Made by a program: the position numbers and the translations under genes
Assembly (NCBI GenBank): GCA_003553485.1
Contig: PWEJ01000044.1
Location: 1-64,000, forward strand
Length of the DNA: 64,000 nt
Source: Halanaerobiaceae bacterium
Lineage (GTDB): Bacteria; Bacillota; Halanaerobiia; Halanaerobiales; Halarsenatibacteraceae
Reading direction: 5' to 3'
The notes under the pieces: model-generated
What the model was told of the DNA's origin: nothing
The model's input: only the letters and a program-made list of their open reading frames with translations
Database searches by the model: none
Shown: positions 47,445 through 56,110 of the stretch, in pieces
How positions within the stretch are numbered: the stretch's first letter is position 1
Layout: each line of letters begins with the position of its first letter

Positions 47445-47938
47445 TGGATCACCTCATCTTCCTGATTGCGAGATGAAATAATCTTCTTAATGATTTTAGT
47501 AGTGGATTGGTTCTCATCAATATTAATAAACTCAAGCTTAGCCCCTACCTGACTGACAATTTCACTTTCAGGTAAAGTGTCTCTGGTGTAATCTCCACCT
47601 TTAACATAAATATCAGGGCGAATATTATCGATAACTTTTTCACAGGTTACTGCAGAAAAAGATGTTACCAGATCGACGGCCTCTAGAGCAGCCAGGACCT
47701 CCAGCCTTTCCTTTAGTGGTATAATAGGTCTCCCCTCGCCCTTTAATTTTCTTACTGAGTTATCGCTATTAACAGCCACAAGTAAAACATCCCCTAATTT
47801 TTTAGCGGCCTTAAGATATTGCACATGACCGATATGTAAAAGATCAAAGCAACCATTAGTTAATATAAGTGTTTTATCTTTGAGTTCTGGTAATTTAAGT
47901 TTCTTTATTTCCGGCAAGGAATAAATTTTACTTTTCAT
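47441..47938 (-). CDS. hldE2/rfaE2: D-glycero-beta-D-manno-heptose 1-phosphate adenylyltransferase
   Basis: Makes ADP-heptose for the LPS inner core. 165 residues, nucleotidyltransferase fold: TNGCFDLLHIGHVQYL (about 27-42) holds the HxGH motif, and GEGRPIIPLKERLEVLAALEAVDLV (part) and IYVKGGDYTRDTLPE follow. In E. coli it is the C-terminal half of a fused protein; here it is separate and overlaps the kinase gene by 11 nt. Strong evidence for an LPS-bearing outer membrane in this Firmicute. Confidence 0.93.
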   Translation of the reverse strand: MKSKIYSLPEIKKLKLPELKDKTLILTNGCFDLLHIGHVQYLKAAKKLGDVLLVAVNSDNSVRKLKGEGRPIIPLKERLEVLAALEAVDLVTSFSAVTCEKVIDNIRPDIYVKGGDYTRDTLPESEIVSQVGAKLEFINIDENQSTTKIIKKIISSRNQEDEVIQ

Positions 47939-48914
47939 TGGCCATCACCTGGACCAGTTCTTCTGGTTTAACAGTGGCTACACCTGGCTTGCTCACTACA
48001 ATACCGGCGGCCTTATTAGCCAGTTCAACAGCGGTAATTATATCAAAACCTGCTCCTAAGGCCAGAGCCAGTGTTGCTACCACTGTATCTCCTGCTCCAG
48101 TTACATCATATACTTCCACTTTATTTTCCACCGGTATATGTTGATAATTCCCTTCTTTAAAGAAGAGGGTCATTCCTTCACTGCCCTGTGTTATTAATAA
48201 ATATTGACTTTGTAAATCTTTTAATAAACTCTTTCCCGCCCTTATCACTTCCTGCTGGTCACTAATTTCTGCTCCCCGGAGTCGGGCCGTTTCTTCTAAA
48301 TTCGGGGTGGCTATGGTAGCTCCGACAAAGTCAAGCAACTGATAGCGACTATCGACTAAAACTGGAACCTCCTCTTCCTGAGCCAGGGATATTATTTTTT
48401 GATTAAAAGACTTATTAAAGAGTCCCAGGCCATAGTCCGATAGGATAATAGCTTCTATAGAACTTATTTTAGCAGTTAAGGAGGATAGCAGTCTCTCTCT
48501 TTCCCGGGAAGATACCTCAAGTCCCATAGTATTATCTATTCTTACCACCTGTTGACTGACCACCTGTTCTCCTCCAGCCACCACCCTGGTTTTAACTGCT
48601 GAATGCATCCTGTTATTAACCAGGATATCAGAGCATAAAATCTCTCTAGCTGATAAATTTTTCTTCAATCTGCCCCAGTAGTTATCACCACCTACTAGAC
48701 CTAATAGCTCAGCTTTACCTCCTAAAGAAGCAATGTTGGCAGCGGCATTGGCTGCACCGCCAGGGCTAACCTCGCGGTCAGTCTCCTCCATAATGATGAC
48801 CGGTGCCTCCCGCGATACCCTGGCAGGACGGCCAAAGATAAATTCATCGACTATAATATCACCTATTACCAGAATATTTTTGTCGAGCAATTTAGTGAGC
48901 AGTGAATTTTCCAA
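47928..48914 (-). CDS. hldE1/rfaE1: D-glycero-beta-D-manno-heptose-7-phosphate kinase
   Basis: PfkB-family sugar kinase that makes heptose 1,7-bisphosphate. 328 residues. VIGDIIVDEFIFGRPARVSREAPV (part: DIIVDEFIFG), the PfkB motif SPGGAANAAANIASLGG (about 48-64) and the C-terminal VYDVTGAGDTVVATLALAL with catalytic Asp (about 260) are intact. The start is a TTG at 48914 with GGAGG about 7 nt before. Paired with the adenylyltransferase. Together these genes point to ADP-heptose synthesis; the phosphatase gmhB is not in the window. Confidence 0.93.
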   Translation of the reverse strand: MENSLLTKLLDKNILVIGDIIVDEFIFGRPARVSREAPVIIMEETDREVSPGGAANAAANIASLGGKAELLGLVGGDNYWGRLKKNLSAREILCSDILVNNRMHSAVKTRVVAGGEQVVSQQVVRIDNTMGLEVSSRERERLLSSLTAKISSIEAIILSDYGLGLFNKSFNQKIISLAQEEEVPVLVDSRYQLLDFVGATIATPNLEETARLRGAEISDQQEVIRAGKSLLKDLQSQYLLITQGSEGMTLFFKEGNYQHIPVENKVEVYDVTGAGDTVVATLALALGAGFDIITAVELANKAAGIVVSKPGVATVKPEELVQVMANEK

Positions 48915-48941
48915 AATAAAAGCCTCCTACCAATAAAAAGA

Positions 48942-49475
48942 CTAAAACTCAACCCTTATGCCTAAAGAAAAATTAATATTATCTCGATTCCAATAGCTAT
49001 TACCGGCTGTGATGGTAAAGCCACTGTTGGCGACTAAGGGAATTCCCAGGCCCGCCTGGTAAACCCAATTGTTATCATCGACTGTCAGGTAATAATCCAG
49101 GGAATAGAGCAAAAAGTTTCTCTGGCCCAGATCAATTTCTCCCCCCACTCCTAAAGCAGGTGCCAGCTCACGCTGATTAAAGTCAGTGGCTGCAGAGAGC
49201 CTGACCTGGGAAGTTAAGTTTTCCTGCTGAAGAAAATTTAAGAGCCAGGTGCCTTTAAGATCAAAATTTTCGCCATCATAGTAAAAAAGACCCTCAGTTT
49301 CGTTAATAGCATCAAAGGATACATTTAATTTAAGCTGAAGGGCTTCTATATCAGAAGTGGAGCCGGTAATCAAATAATCAGCTCTTTCCAGCCTGGGGGT
49401 CCAGGCCTGTAAAGGTGCAGTCAGAAGAAAAACTCCAAATAACACCAGAATTACAACAGTTAATTTTTTGTTCAT
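48942..49475 (-). CDS. Candidate small outer-membrane beta-barrel protein
   Basis: 177 residues. A signal peptide (residues 1-24, LTVVILVLFGVFLLTAPLQA) is followed by alternating amphipathic stretches with a strong beta character and no other membrane helices. The last residues, NFSLGIRVEF, end in Phe with alternating hydrophobics, the beta-signal that outer-membrane proteins show for BAM recognition. No homologue is recognised. Genes on either side deal with LPS heptose and a secreted SPOR/glycosidase protein, so an envelope job is likely. Nothing proves barrel insertion. Confidence 0.55.
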   Translation of the reverse strand: MNKKLTVVILVLFGVFLLTAPLQAWTPRLERADYLITGSTSDIEALQLKLNVSFDAINETEGLFYYDGENFDLKGTWLLNFLQQENLTSQVRLSAATDFNQRELAPALGVGGEIDLGQRNFLLYSLDYYLTVDDNNWVYQAGLGIPLVANSGFTITAGNSYWNRDNINFSLGIRVEF

Positions 49476-49489
49476 GGATAATTCAACTC

Positions 49490-51625
49490 CTAAAATTCAC
49501 TTTTTATTAAGAGAGAATTAGAAATATTTCGCTCTCCGCTGGGTACATTTATATTAAACCCTCTAACTAAGAGCCGAGCAGTATCTCCTCCATCTAAATT
49601 CATGGCCTGGACAACATTAAAATCAATCATCAATTCAGCCAATTGCTCCAATTCCATGCCTATGCTTCGCTCTGGTTGCCGGCCATCAACGGTAACCAGC
49701 AGCAACTTATCATCAGCGGTGAGACCTAAAGCAGAGCGAGGTGCCCTGCCCTCAACTATATCCGGTTGAAATTGTTCTTCAGCAGCAGTTATATCTACTT
49801 CTCCTTCACTGACGAGGTTAGGACCGGCAGCCAGGGCATGTTTAACCTCACCGTTAAAGTCTGGCTCAGGGGTAAAACGCTCCACTAGTTGTAAATTATC
49901 ACCAACCCGAATATTTGCCAGTTCAGCTGCTTTATTCCCTCTCAGCTGAATTAAGACACCCTCTTCAGGAACAGCAGTGGCTTCGTTATCGCCGCGCTTG
50001 ATTCCTCGAACTATCTCCTGCTGATCTAAGTAAAGCTCAATACCATCGGGGCTTAAGGGGGGTGCTTTATCTCCCTGATGGCTATTAATAAGCACTGCTT
50101 CATTTTCCTCCGGGGCTCTATTGGCACCCTGGATGCTAACTTCCCCTCCTGCTGGAGGTTTTAATTTGGCCTCCCAATCATAGCGACCAATGGTAAATTC
50201 TCCTTCATCGCTAATTAGCAGAGTGGTCCTCTTCAGATCTCTAACCTTTTCTGTTGCTAGCTTTCCATCTATCATTAGTAAACCCAGGGGGCGACCGGTG
50301 CCAGCAAAAAAACCACCATTAATGCCTCCTAAGGCCTGGTTTCTTACCCCCATCTCTCGCAGATCTTCTCTTCCATTTACGGTATCTCCAGCTAAAACAG
50401 GAAAGACCGAATAATGTCTATTATTTAGATCAAGCTCTAATAAATTAATCACTCGAGAACCCCACCAGGTCTGTTGTCTTATTTCACGGTAGTTTAAACC
50501 CCGCTGCACTCTAGCATCGACAACTTTTCTGGAGCTAACTCTTTCTTTCATATCTACAATATCTATCTCTGAAAAATTTTTCTCTAGAATCTGTTGATAA
50601 TTTTCTTCCTGCAGGCCTGCCAGGCTGATATCGTTGATATCTATTATACCATATTCTTCTTTGGAAATCACAGGATTATCAGAAATATTTTCCGAGTCAT
50701 AGACAAGGGGATATATCTTATTTTCCTTAACTAAAAAGTTCGATTCCGTAGCAGCTACCGCCTCCTGAACTGGAGAACTAACATCACTTAAAGGAAAATT
50801 ATCTCCAGCTAGATAATCAGACTCTCCATAAAGGGTTTCAGCAGTAATCCTGCTTCTTGATATAACCGCTAAAGCCTTTAAAGCAGATGATGATAAAGGC
50901 TGCGAGGATTGTGATTGTAGCTCACTTAATTCCCTCTCTACCAGACTCTCCAGCGGTTTTTCCTGGAAGCCCGTTAATCCGTTATTATCGGGAGAAATCT
51001 TCATCTCTCCTCTAAATCTATAACCCTCTAAAGTGAACTCTCCCTGCAACTTAAGGGAGCCAGCAGCTAATACTTTATCCTGCTGCTGCCATAATTCCAG
51101 CTGCCCACCCTGATTATAATCAGTAACCCAGCCTTCATATCCAGCTTCACTAAGTTCCCCGGCCAGCTCTTCAGCCTGATCTCTTTCCGTAAACTCACCA
51201 ACTAACAGGCGATAGTAATCCTGAGAATCTACAATCTGCAGGTCGGCAAAACCGGCAGAGGACAATTTGTTTTTCAACTCACTGGCATTTTCCCGAGTAG
51301 AAGTGGCCAGTATCTGCACGGTATAAAAACTATCAGAGGCTTCTGCTTCTTCATTATGTAGTATCCTAAAATCATCAGTTGAGACTGTTAAGGAGTCAGT
51401 TTCAGTGTTATCAGGAAGTATTTTAAGCTCACTGTCAGCTGTTAATTCTAGCTCAGAGGATTCAGGGAAAAATTTGAGAGGCACAATCCGTTCTTCAGCA
51501 ATAAATTCTGACATTTGAGCTGGAAATTCAGCCTGGTCTATAGCAGTAATATTCCCAGATAAAAGCAAAAAGGCTAGTAAGGTGATAATTACTCTGCTAA
51601 AAATTTCTTTTAAGATAGCTTTCAT
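49490..51625 (-). CDS. Secreted SPOR-domain / phosphodiester glycosidase protein
   Basis: 711 residues. Signal peptide (about 5-28), then a SPOR-like domain (about 100-172, FYTVQILATSTRENASELKNKL and YYRLLVGEFTERDQAEELAGEL), which binds denuded peptidoglycan, and a C-terminal NAGPA-type phosphodiester glycosidase domain (about 400-708: INGGFFAGTGRPLGLLMIDG, AGPNLVSEGE, VQAMNLDGGDTARLLV and NISNSLLI). The catalytic class removes sugar phosphodiesters from glycans. The start is ATG 51625 with AAAGGTGATTTTT upstream. It follows the flagellar genes and precedes the outer-membrane and heptose genes. Confidence 0.8.
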   Translation of the reverse strand: MKAILKEIFSRVIITLLAFLLLSGNITAIDQAEFPAQMSEFIAEERIVPLKFFPESSELELTADSELKILPDNTETDSLTVSTDDFRILHNEEAEASDSFYTVQILATSTRENASELKNKLSSAGFADLQIVDSQDYYRLLVGEFTERDQAEELAGELSEAGYEGWVTDYNQGGQLELWQQQDKVLAAGSLKLQGEFTLEGYRFRGEMKISPDNNGLTGFQEKPLESLVERELSELQSQSSQPLSSSALKALAVISRSRITAETLYGESDYLAGDNFPLSDVSSPVQEAVAATESNFLVKENKIYPLVYDSENISDNPVISKEEYGIIDINDISLAGLQEENYQQILEKNFSEIDIVDMKERVSSRKVVDARVQRGLNYREIRQQTWWGSRVINLLELDLNNRHYSVFPVLAGDTVNGREDLREMGVRNQALGGINGGFFAGTGRPLGLLMIDGKLATEKVRDLKRTTLLISDEGEFTIGRYDWEAKLKPPAGGEVSIQGANRAPEENEAVLINSHQGDKAPPLSPDGIELYLDQQEIVRGIKRGDNEATAVPEEGVLIQLRGNKAAELANIRVGDNLQLVERFTPEPDFNGEVKHALAAGPNLVSEGEVDITAAEEQFQPDIVEGRAPRSALGLTADDKLLLVTVDGRQPERSIGMELEQLAELMIDFNVVQAMNLDGGDTARLLVRGFNINVPSGERNISNSLLIKSEF

Positions 51626-51684
51626 AAAAATCACCTTTCTAGCCTTGGTTTGCCATATATTTTGTTTCCTCTTGCTTAATATGA

Positions 51685-52095
51685 TTAATTCAAATCATTT
51701 TCTTCCATTCTTTCTGCTCTGATAGTATCTTCCGGACGAGGTTCAGCCTCTTCGCCGCTTAACTGGCGATAGATAATTTCATTTAAGCCTTTAAAGGACT
51801 CCTGACTGGCACCCATTTCACTAATTTCCTGGTCAAGCATACCGGTGAAGACATCCTCGGCAAAACCTCCATCCAGGAGATCACTTTCCATGGTGGCATC
51901 ACGCATGGATTCAAACATCTGCTGGAGGAAAATAGCCACAAAACCATCGATGGCTTCCTTAAGGTTTTCGCTATCCTCAACACCCTGCTGATCTACCTGG
52001 AGACTTTCCTGGACTGTCTCTAAAGAATCCATATCAGTTTGGTACTGACCGGGCTGAATCTCAGCAGAGAAATCAAAACCATCTATACCTAACAT
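51685..52095 (-). CDS. flgJ: FlgJ-type rod-binding protein, no muramidase domain
   Basis: 136 residues. The central part (about 45-105) matches the FlgJ N-terminal rod-binding domain: VAIFLQQMFESMRDA and GFAEDVFTGMLDQEISEMGA. In enterobacteria FlgJ also has a C-terminal muramidase, absent here, as in many Firmicutes and spirochaetes. It caps the growing rod and is the last gene of the flgF-flgG-flgA-flgH-flgI run, 12 nt after flgI. ATG 52095 follows AGGAGTGTG. The C-terminal tail is acidic. Confidence 0.88.
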   Translation of the reverse strand: MLGIDGFDFSAEIQPGQYQTDMDSLETVQESLQVDQQGVEDSENLKEAIDGFVAIFLQQMFESMRDATMESDLLDGGFAEDVFTGMLDQEISEMGASQESFKGLNEIIYRQLSGEEAEPRPEDTIRAERMEENDLN

Positions 52096-52107
52096 TATAT
52101 CACACTC

Positions 52108-53463
52108 CTAGCGCACTTCCAATGTGCCATGCAGGGCACCAGCTGCTTTTATTTCCTGCAAAATAGATACTAAATCTCTGGGACTGGCGCCAATAGCATT
52201 TAATGTTGCTACCAGATCATGAATGTTAGCTCTTGCTTCCACTACATGGAGTTGTCCTTCTTCTTCATCCACTTCTATATCCGTCTCTGTTATTACCACA
52301 GTCTCTCCATCAGTAAAGGGTCGAGGCTGATGAACTACATCGCGAGAGACTATCTGAATTGTTAAATTACCATGAGCCACTGATACTGTGGAAACCCTGA
52401 CATTATGGCCCTTAACTATTGTACCCGTTCGCTCATTGATAACAACTTTAGCTTCCATGGACGGCCGGACCTCTAATTGATTTATTTCAGCTAAAAAGTC
52501 AGCCACATTATTGGCATAATCATCTGGAACATCAACCTGCACCTGACTCTCATCGATTGTTTGGGCTATCTCCCCAATATCTTCCTCTACAAAATGAGTA
52601 TTGATGGCTCCAGTTATCTCGCTGGCAGTTTCAAAATTGCTGTTTTCTAAGACCAGGGTCAACTGATCCCGATCCAATTCATAGTCAACATTCTGTTCTA
52701 CAATCGCCCCATTTGGAACATAGCCAGAATTGGGGTGATTTTCTCTAACTTCCTGGCCACCTCCCCTAACATTATAACCGCCGATAGATAAGGGGCCCTG
52801 AGCTACTCCATAAATTTGATTATCGGGTCCCTGGAGAGGAGTCATTATTAAAGTACCCCCCTGCAAACTGCGGGCATCTCCCATTGAACTCACCATGGCA
52901 TCAAGGGTATCGCCAGGGCGAGCATTATGTGGCAGGTTAGCTGTCACCATTACCGCTGCCACATTGCGGCTGGAAAGATCGCCAGTTTCAACCTCTACCC
53001 CGAAATTGTCCAGCATATTGGCTATGCTCTGCACCGTATTTTCACTGCGGCGGGAATCACCGGAACCGGCTAAGCCAACTACAATTCCATAACCCACTAA
53101 TTGGTTATCGCGGGCATCATCGAGGCGAGTTATATTTCCTATTTCTACTAAGGGATCATGTTCAATAGCCTCTGGATCAATTTCTGCCATCTCATCTGCC
53201 TCTTGAGCATCAAACTCTTCCTCAGGATCTAAGGGTTCTGCTTCTACTTCGTCAAAATCATCAATATCAACATCCTCTAGTGCTTCTTCAAAGTCTTCCT
53301 GAGCTTCAGCAAAATCCATATCCTCTTCCATTTCAGCCATTTCTTCTTCATCTACTATTATTTCATCATCCTGAGCTAAGACTGGCTGGGCAATAGTCAG
53401 AGTTAAAGCTAAAATAAGCAGTAGCAACAAAGTCAATCTTTTATTTTTACCAAAATCTCTCAT
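52108..53463 (-). CDS. flgI: Flagellar P-ring protein FlgI with acidic N-terminal extension
   Basis: Forms the ring around the rod in the peptidoglycan layer. 451 residues against about 365 usual. A signal peptide (1-30) is followed by about 75 residues that are almost purely acidic with no Lys or Arg, and only then (from about residue 105, GNITRLDDARDNQLVGYGIVVGLAGSGD in part) the normal FlgI fold with MTPLQGPDNQIYG, AQGPLSIGGY and RDLVSILQEIKAAGALHGTLEV end. ATG 53463 follows the operon order after flgH. The extension is the odd part. Confidence 0.93.
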   Translation of the reverse strand: MRDFGKNKRLTLLLLLILALTLTIAQPVLAQDDEIIVDEEEMAEMEEDMDFAEAQEDFEEALEDVDIDDFDEVEAEPLDPEEEFDAQEADEMAEIDPEAIEHDPLVEIGNITRLDDARDNQLVGYGIVVGLAGSGDSRRSENTVQSIANMLDNFGVEVETGDLSSRNVAAVMVTANLPHNARPGDTLDAMVSSMGDARSLQGGTLIMTPLQGPDNQIYGVAQGPLSIGGYNVRGGGQEVRENHPNSGYVPNGAIVEQNVDYELDRDQLTLVLENSNFETASEITGAINTHFVEEDIGEIAQTIDESQVQVDVPDDYANNVADFLAEINQLEVRPSMEAKVVINERTGTIVKGHNVRVSTVSVAHGNLTIQIVSRDVVHQPRPFTDGETVVITETDIEVDEEEGQLHVVEARANIHDLVATLNAIGASPRDLVSILQEIKAAGALHGTLEVR

Positions 53464-53474
53464 GATAACACCAC

Positions 53475-54068
53475 CTAAAAGATAAAGTTGAATACTCGGG
53501 TCAAAATACCCCGGTCCTGCTTATCTCCAACTATTCCTTCACCTTCATACTCAATTTGCGGATTGGCTATCAGACGGGAATCAATGGTGTTATCTGCTCT
53601 AATATCCTCTGGCCTTACGGTACCAGAGAGGACTATTTTTTGAGTTTCATCATTGATCTTAATGTCTTTTTCTCCAGCGATTAAAAAGTTGCCGTTATCT
53701 GTGACATCCTCAATGGTCACAGTTATATCAGCCTCTAATGTTCCACTTCTTTCCGTGGTACCATCAGCGGTATCTGAACCGGAATAGCCAAAACTAAAGG
53801 GATTGATAAAGCTAAGCAGTCCTGTGCCCTGTTCAACACTGACATCACCATCTTTGCTGGCTGAACTACCAGCACTTTGGACTGCGCTGGCATCTTCTTC
53901 AATATTTACCGTTACCAGATCACCGACTTCAAGTTCCTGTCTGTCTTTATACATGCTATCGCTGGTATCCTCCCAGAGTGAAGTAGCTGCTACACTGAAA
54001 GAAAAGGAAACCAGCACCACCAGGGTCAGCAATAAAATTAATTTATGATTAAATTCTTTAGCTAACAA
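53475..54068 (-). CDS. flgH: Flagellar L-ring protein FlgH, non-lipoprotein form
   Basis: The outer-membrane ring of the flagellar basal body. 197 residues. The start is a TTG at 54068 behind GGAGGTG (7-nt spacing); the longer frame from 54119 lacks a site. The signal peptide (about 6-27, LILLLTLVVLVSFSFSVAA) is followed by TSLWEDTSDSMYKDRQELEVGDLVTVNI, the family start. The C-terminal LSGTVRPEDIRADNTIDSRLIANPQIEYEG (part) and GILTRVFNFIF are conserved. No cysteine stands at the signal-peptidase site, unlike enterobacterial FlgH, so it should not be lipidated. Confidence 0.9.
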   Translation of the reverse strand: MLAKEFNHKLILLLTLVVLVSFSFSVAATSLWEDTSDSMYKDRQELEVGDLVTVNIEEDASAVQSAGSSASKDGDVSVEQGTGLLSFINPFSFGYSGSDTADGTTERSGTLEADITVTIEDVTDNGNFLIAGEKDIKINDETQKIVLSGTVRPEDIRADNTIDSRLIANPQIEYEGEGIVGDKQDRGILTRVFNFIF

Positions 54069-54128
54069 CTTAATACACCTCCGCTTCCTGTTATACTTGC
54101 TGCTAATATTCAACGGCAAAGGAAGGAT

Positions 54129-55133
54129 TTATAGTGCCCGGGCCAGATCCGGACTGATGATCTCTGCCCTAAAATAATTGCCGCTGTCGGGGTTTTCTAG
54201 TTCAATAACCTCCCCGATTGTACCTCTTTCTCTGGCAATCGCCAGAATATTTATCTCAACTCCTCCGGAGGAAGCCTGGACGGTGATCTCATCACCTCTG
54301 GTAACCACATCAGGAAGTTCCAGCATATCCCGCTGCAGAACTGTTCCCTCTGAGTAACTGCGTCGGCTTTCCCCATGGAGGACTAAATCTTTTTCCAGGT
54401 TTAATATTAAATCTTCTGGATAAATCTCCACTTTTTTCTTTTCTTGCTCTAAAATATCTTCAGTAATTTCCTCTCCCCGCTCAACATCTGTAGTCAGAAC
54501 ATATACAGGGAGTTCATAGGTTAAGACTGCCGATAAGTTTAAACGCCGCCAGGTCTCGCCTTCCACTTCTAACTCCACAGGCCAGGAAGAGCGCCCCACT
54601 TTTTCAGGGTCTAAATCCAGGGGCGATAATGAAAATTCTCCAGCTGGCATTTTAAGCTTTTCAGCTTCAGAAGTTAAATCTAAATGCAAATTATAATCTA
54701 TATCTTCTAACGCCGTATCAGTGTTAGCTTCATCTTCCAGCACTTCAATCAGCTGAGCTACAATTTCATCCTCTGCTATCTCCTGGCTGCCAGTAATAAC
54801 CTCCACTGTCTCCGCCCCGCTCAAGTTAAAATCAGAACGGGATAGAGCACTGTTGCGGACATAAAGATCTACTATCTGAGCAGTTAGTTCTTTTGAATTA
54901 CCGGGCCTGGGAGCAGATCCCAGCTCTATTTCCGCTAAGTTTTCTTCTGAGAATTCTCCAGGATTAATATTGGCAATATCACCTAAAGTGATTACAGCCG
55001 AAGAAATTTCAGCTTCTGAATATAATTCTATCTGTGCTGGCCCAGCTAAGACAATATTTCCACCCCTTACCAATAGGAAAAGGGCAATTGTCAGTAAAAA
55101 CAGCACTATTTTTTTAACCGGGGAACTCTGCAC
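54129..55133 (-). CDS. flgA: Flagella basal body P-ring formation protein FlgA
   Basis: Periplasmic chaperone for P-ring assembly. 334 residues, with a signal peptide (about 10-32). The C-terminal half (about 200-330) is the SAF domain: VYVLTTDVERGEEITEDIL, then VTRGDEITVQASSGGVEINILAIARE and NYFRAEIISPDLARAL. The start is either GTG 55133 (AGGGG 9 nt upstream) or TTG 55142, which adjoins the site. It lies between flgG and flgH in the usual order. Confidence 0.88.
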   Translation of the reverse strand: MQSSPVKKIVLFLLTIALFLLVRGGNIVLAGPAQIELYSEAEISSAVITLGDIANINPGEFSEENLAEIELGSAPRPGNSKELTAQIVDLYVRNSALSRSDFNLSGAETVEVITGSQEIAEDEIVAQLIEVLEDEANTDTALEDIDYNLHLDLTSEAEKLKMPAGEFSLSPLDLDPEKVGRSSWPVELEVEGETWRRLNLSAVLTYELPVYVLTTDVERGEEITEDILEQEKKKVEIYPEDLILNLEKDLVLHGESRRSYSEGTVLQRDMLELPDVVTRGDEITVQASSGGVEINILAIARERGTIGEVIELENPDSGNYFRAEIISPDLARAL

Positions 55134-55151
55134 TGCAATCAACCCCTATTG

Positions 55152-55940
55152 TTAGCGCCGCAACTGATTGGCGGTATTGAGCATATCATCTGAAGCTTGA
55201 ATGGAACGGGAATTCGCTTCATAAGCCCGCTGAGCGGAAATCATATCTACCATTTCTTCCACTACTTCTACATTGGACATTTCTAAATAACCCTGGGCTA
55301 TTGTTCCAAAGCCCTCTTCTCCTGGAGTCCCAATCATTGGAACTCCTGAAGCTGCTGTTTCGGAATAAAGATTTCTTCCTATACTATTCAGGCCGGCTGG
55401 ATTGCTAAATTTAACTAAATCTATCTGACCTACAGTCTCTGGTTCTTCCTGACCTGGCATTTCCACACTGACAGTTCCATCACTGGTGATAGAAATGTCA
55501 GTGGCATCCTCAGGAATATCAATAGCCGGTTCTACGGGAAAACCATCAGCAGTAACTAGTTGACCAGCGCTATCCTGTTTTAAAGAACCATCTCTGGTAT
55601 AAGCGGTACTATCGTCAGGCAAACGAACTTCAATAAAGCCATCACCTTCAATTACAACATCCAGAGGATTACCAGTTTCCTGCATGCTACCAGGGGTAAA
55701 TAATTTCTGAGTCGCACCAATCCTGGTACCTGAACCAATCTCAGTTCCAACTGGGACTTCCGCCCCCTGAGCATTGGGTGTACCAGGTTGGCGAGTCTGC
55801 TCATACATTAAATCTTGAAAATTGGTCCGGGATTTTTTAAAACCTGTAGTATTAACATTGGACAGGTTATTGGAAATAGTATCTATGTTGGTCTGCTGTG
55901 CCTCCATTCCAGTGGAAGCAGTGTAAAGAGCTCTAATCAT
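55152..55940 (-). CDS. flgG: Flagellar distal rod protein FlgG
   Basis: 262 residues, the standard FlgG length. N-terminal ALYTASTGMEAQQTNIDTISNNLSNVNTTGFKKSRTNFQDLMYEQ (part: GMEAQQTNIDTISNNLSN) and the C-terminal QGYLEMSNVEVVEEMVDMISAQRAYEANSRSIQASDDML (part: SAQRAYEANS) form the D0 coiled coil. Compared with the next gene its N-terminal FQDLMYEQTRQPG insertion marks FlgG. ATG 55940. It is the second of the two rod genes, after flgF, with 155 nt of structured space between. Confidence 0.95.
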   Translation of the reverse strand: MIRALYTASTGMEAQQTNIDTISNNLSNVNTTGFKKSRTNFQDLMYEQTRQPGTPNAQGAEVPVGTEIGSGTRIGATQKLFTPGSMQETGNPLDVVIEGDGFIEVRLPDDSTAYTRDGSLKQDSAGQLVTADGFPVEPAIDIPEDATDISITSDGTVSVEMPGQEEPETVGQIDLVKFSNPAGLNSIGRNLYSETAASGVPMIGTPGEEGFGTIAQGYLEMSNVEVVEEMVDMISAQRAYEANSRSIQASDDMLNTANQLRR

Positions 55941-56003
55941 AAGTTATCACCATCCAGTATGCAAATTTAATTATAACATTAGCAAAAATATTTAGCTAAA
56001 GCT

Positions 56004-56110
56004 GCTGTTCCGCAATCGGTTGGAACAGCCAGATGGCTTCCCAAAGGGGTCCAGCCATCAAAGACTATCTATCCTAGAAAATAGCATCCAGGGAGTTATC
56101 GTAAACTCCC
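56004..56110 (-). other. Three consecutive hairpins between flgF and flgG
   Basis: On the minus-strand transcript: GGGAGTT/AACTCCC (56104-56110 with 56091-56097) around the flgF stop; GATGGCT/AGCCATC (56053-56059 with 56032-56038) with an inner CCCC-TTT-GGG stem; and GCTGTTCC/GGAACAGC (56022-56029 with 56004-56011). None is followed by a good T tract. A weak TATAAT (55971-55976) lies just downstream before flgG. No known riboswitch is recognised. A processing or differential expression role is inference. Confidence 0.6.

Noticed and set aside
55941-56110. c-di-GMP riboswitch between flgF and flgG
   Set aside because: The conserved GEMM-type core with its GCAxAGxGCxAAxCC signature is absent; only plain hairpins remain.
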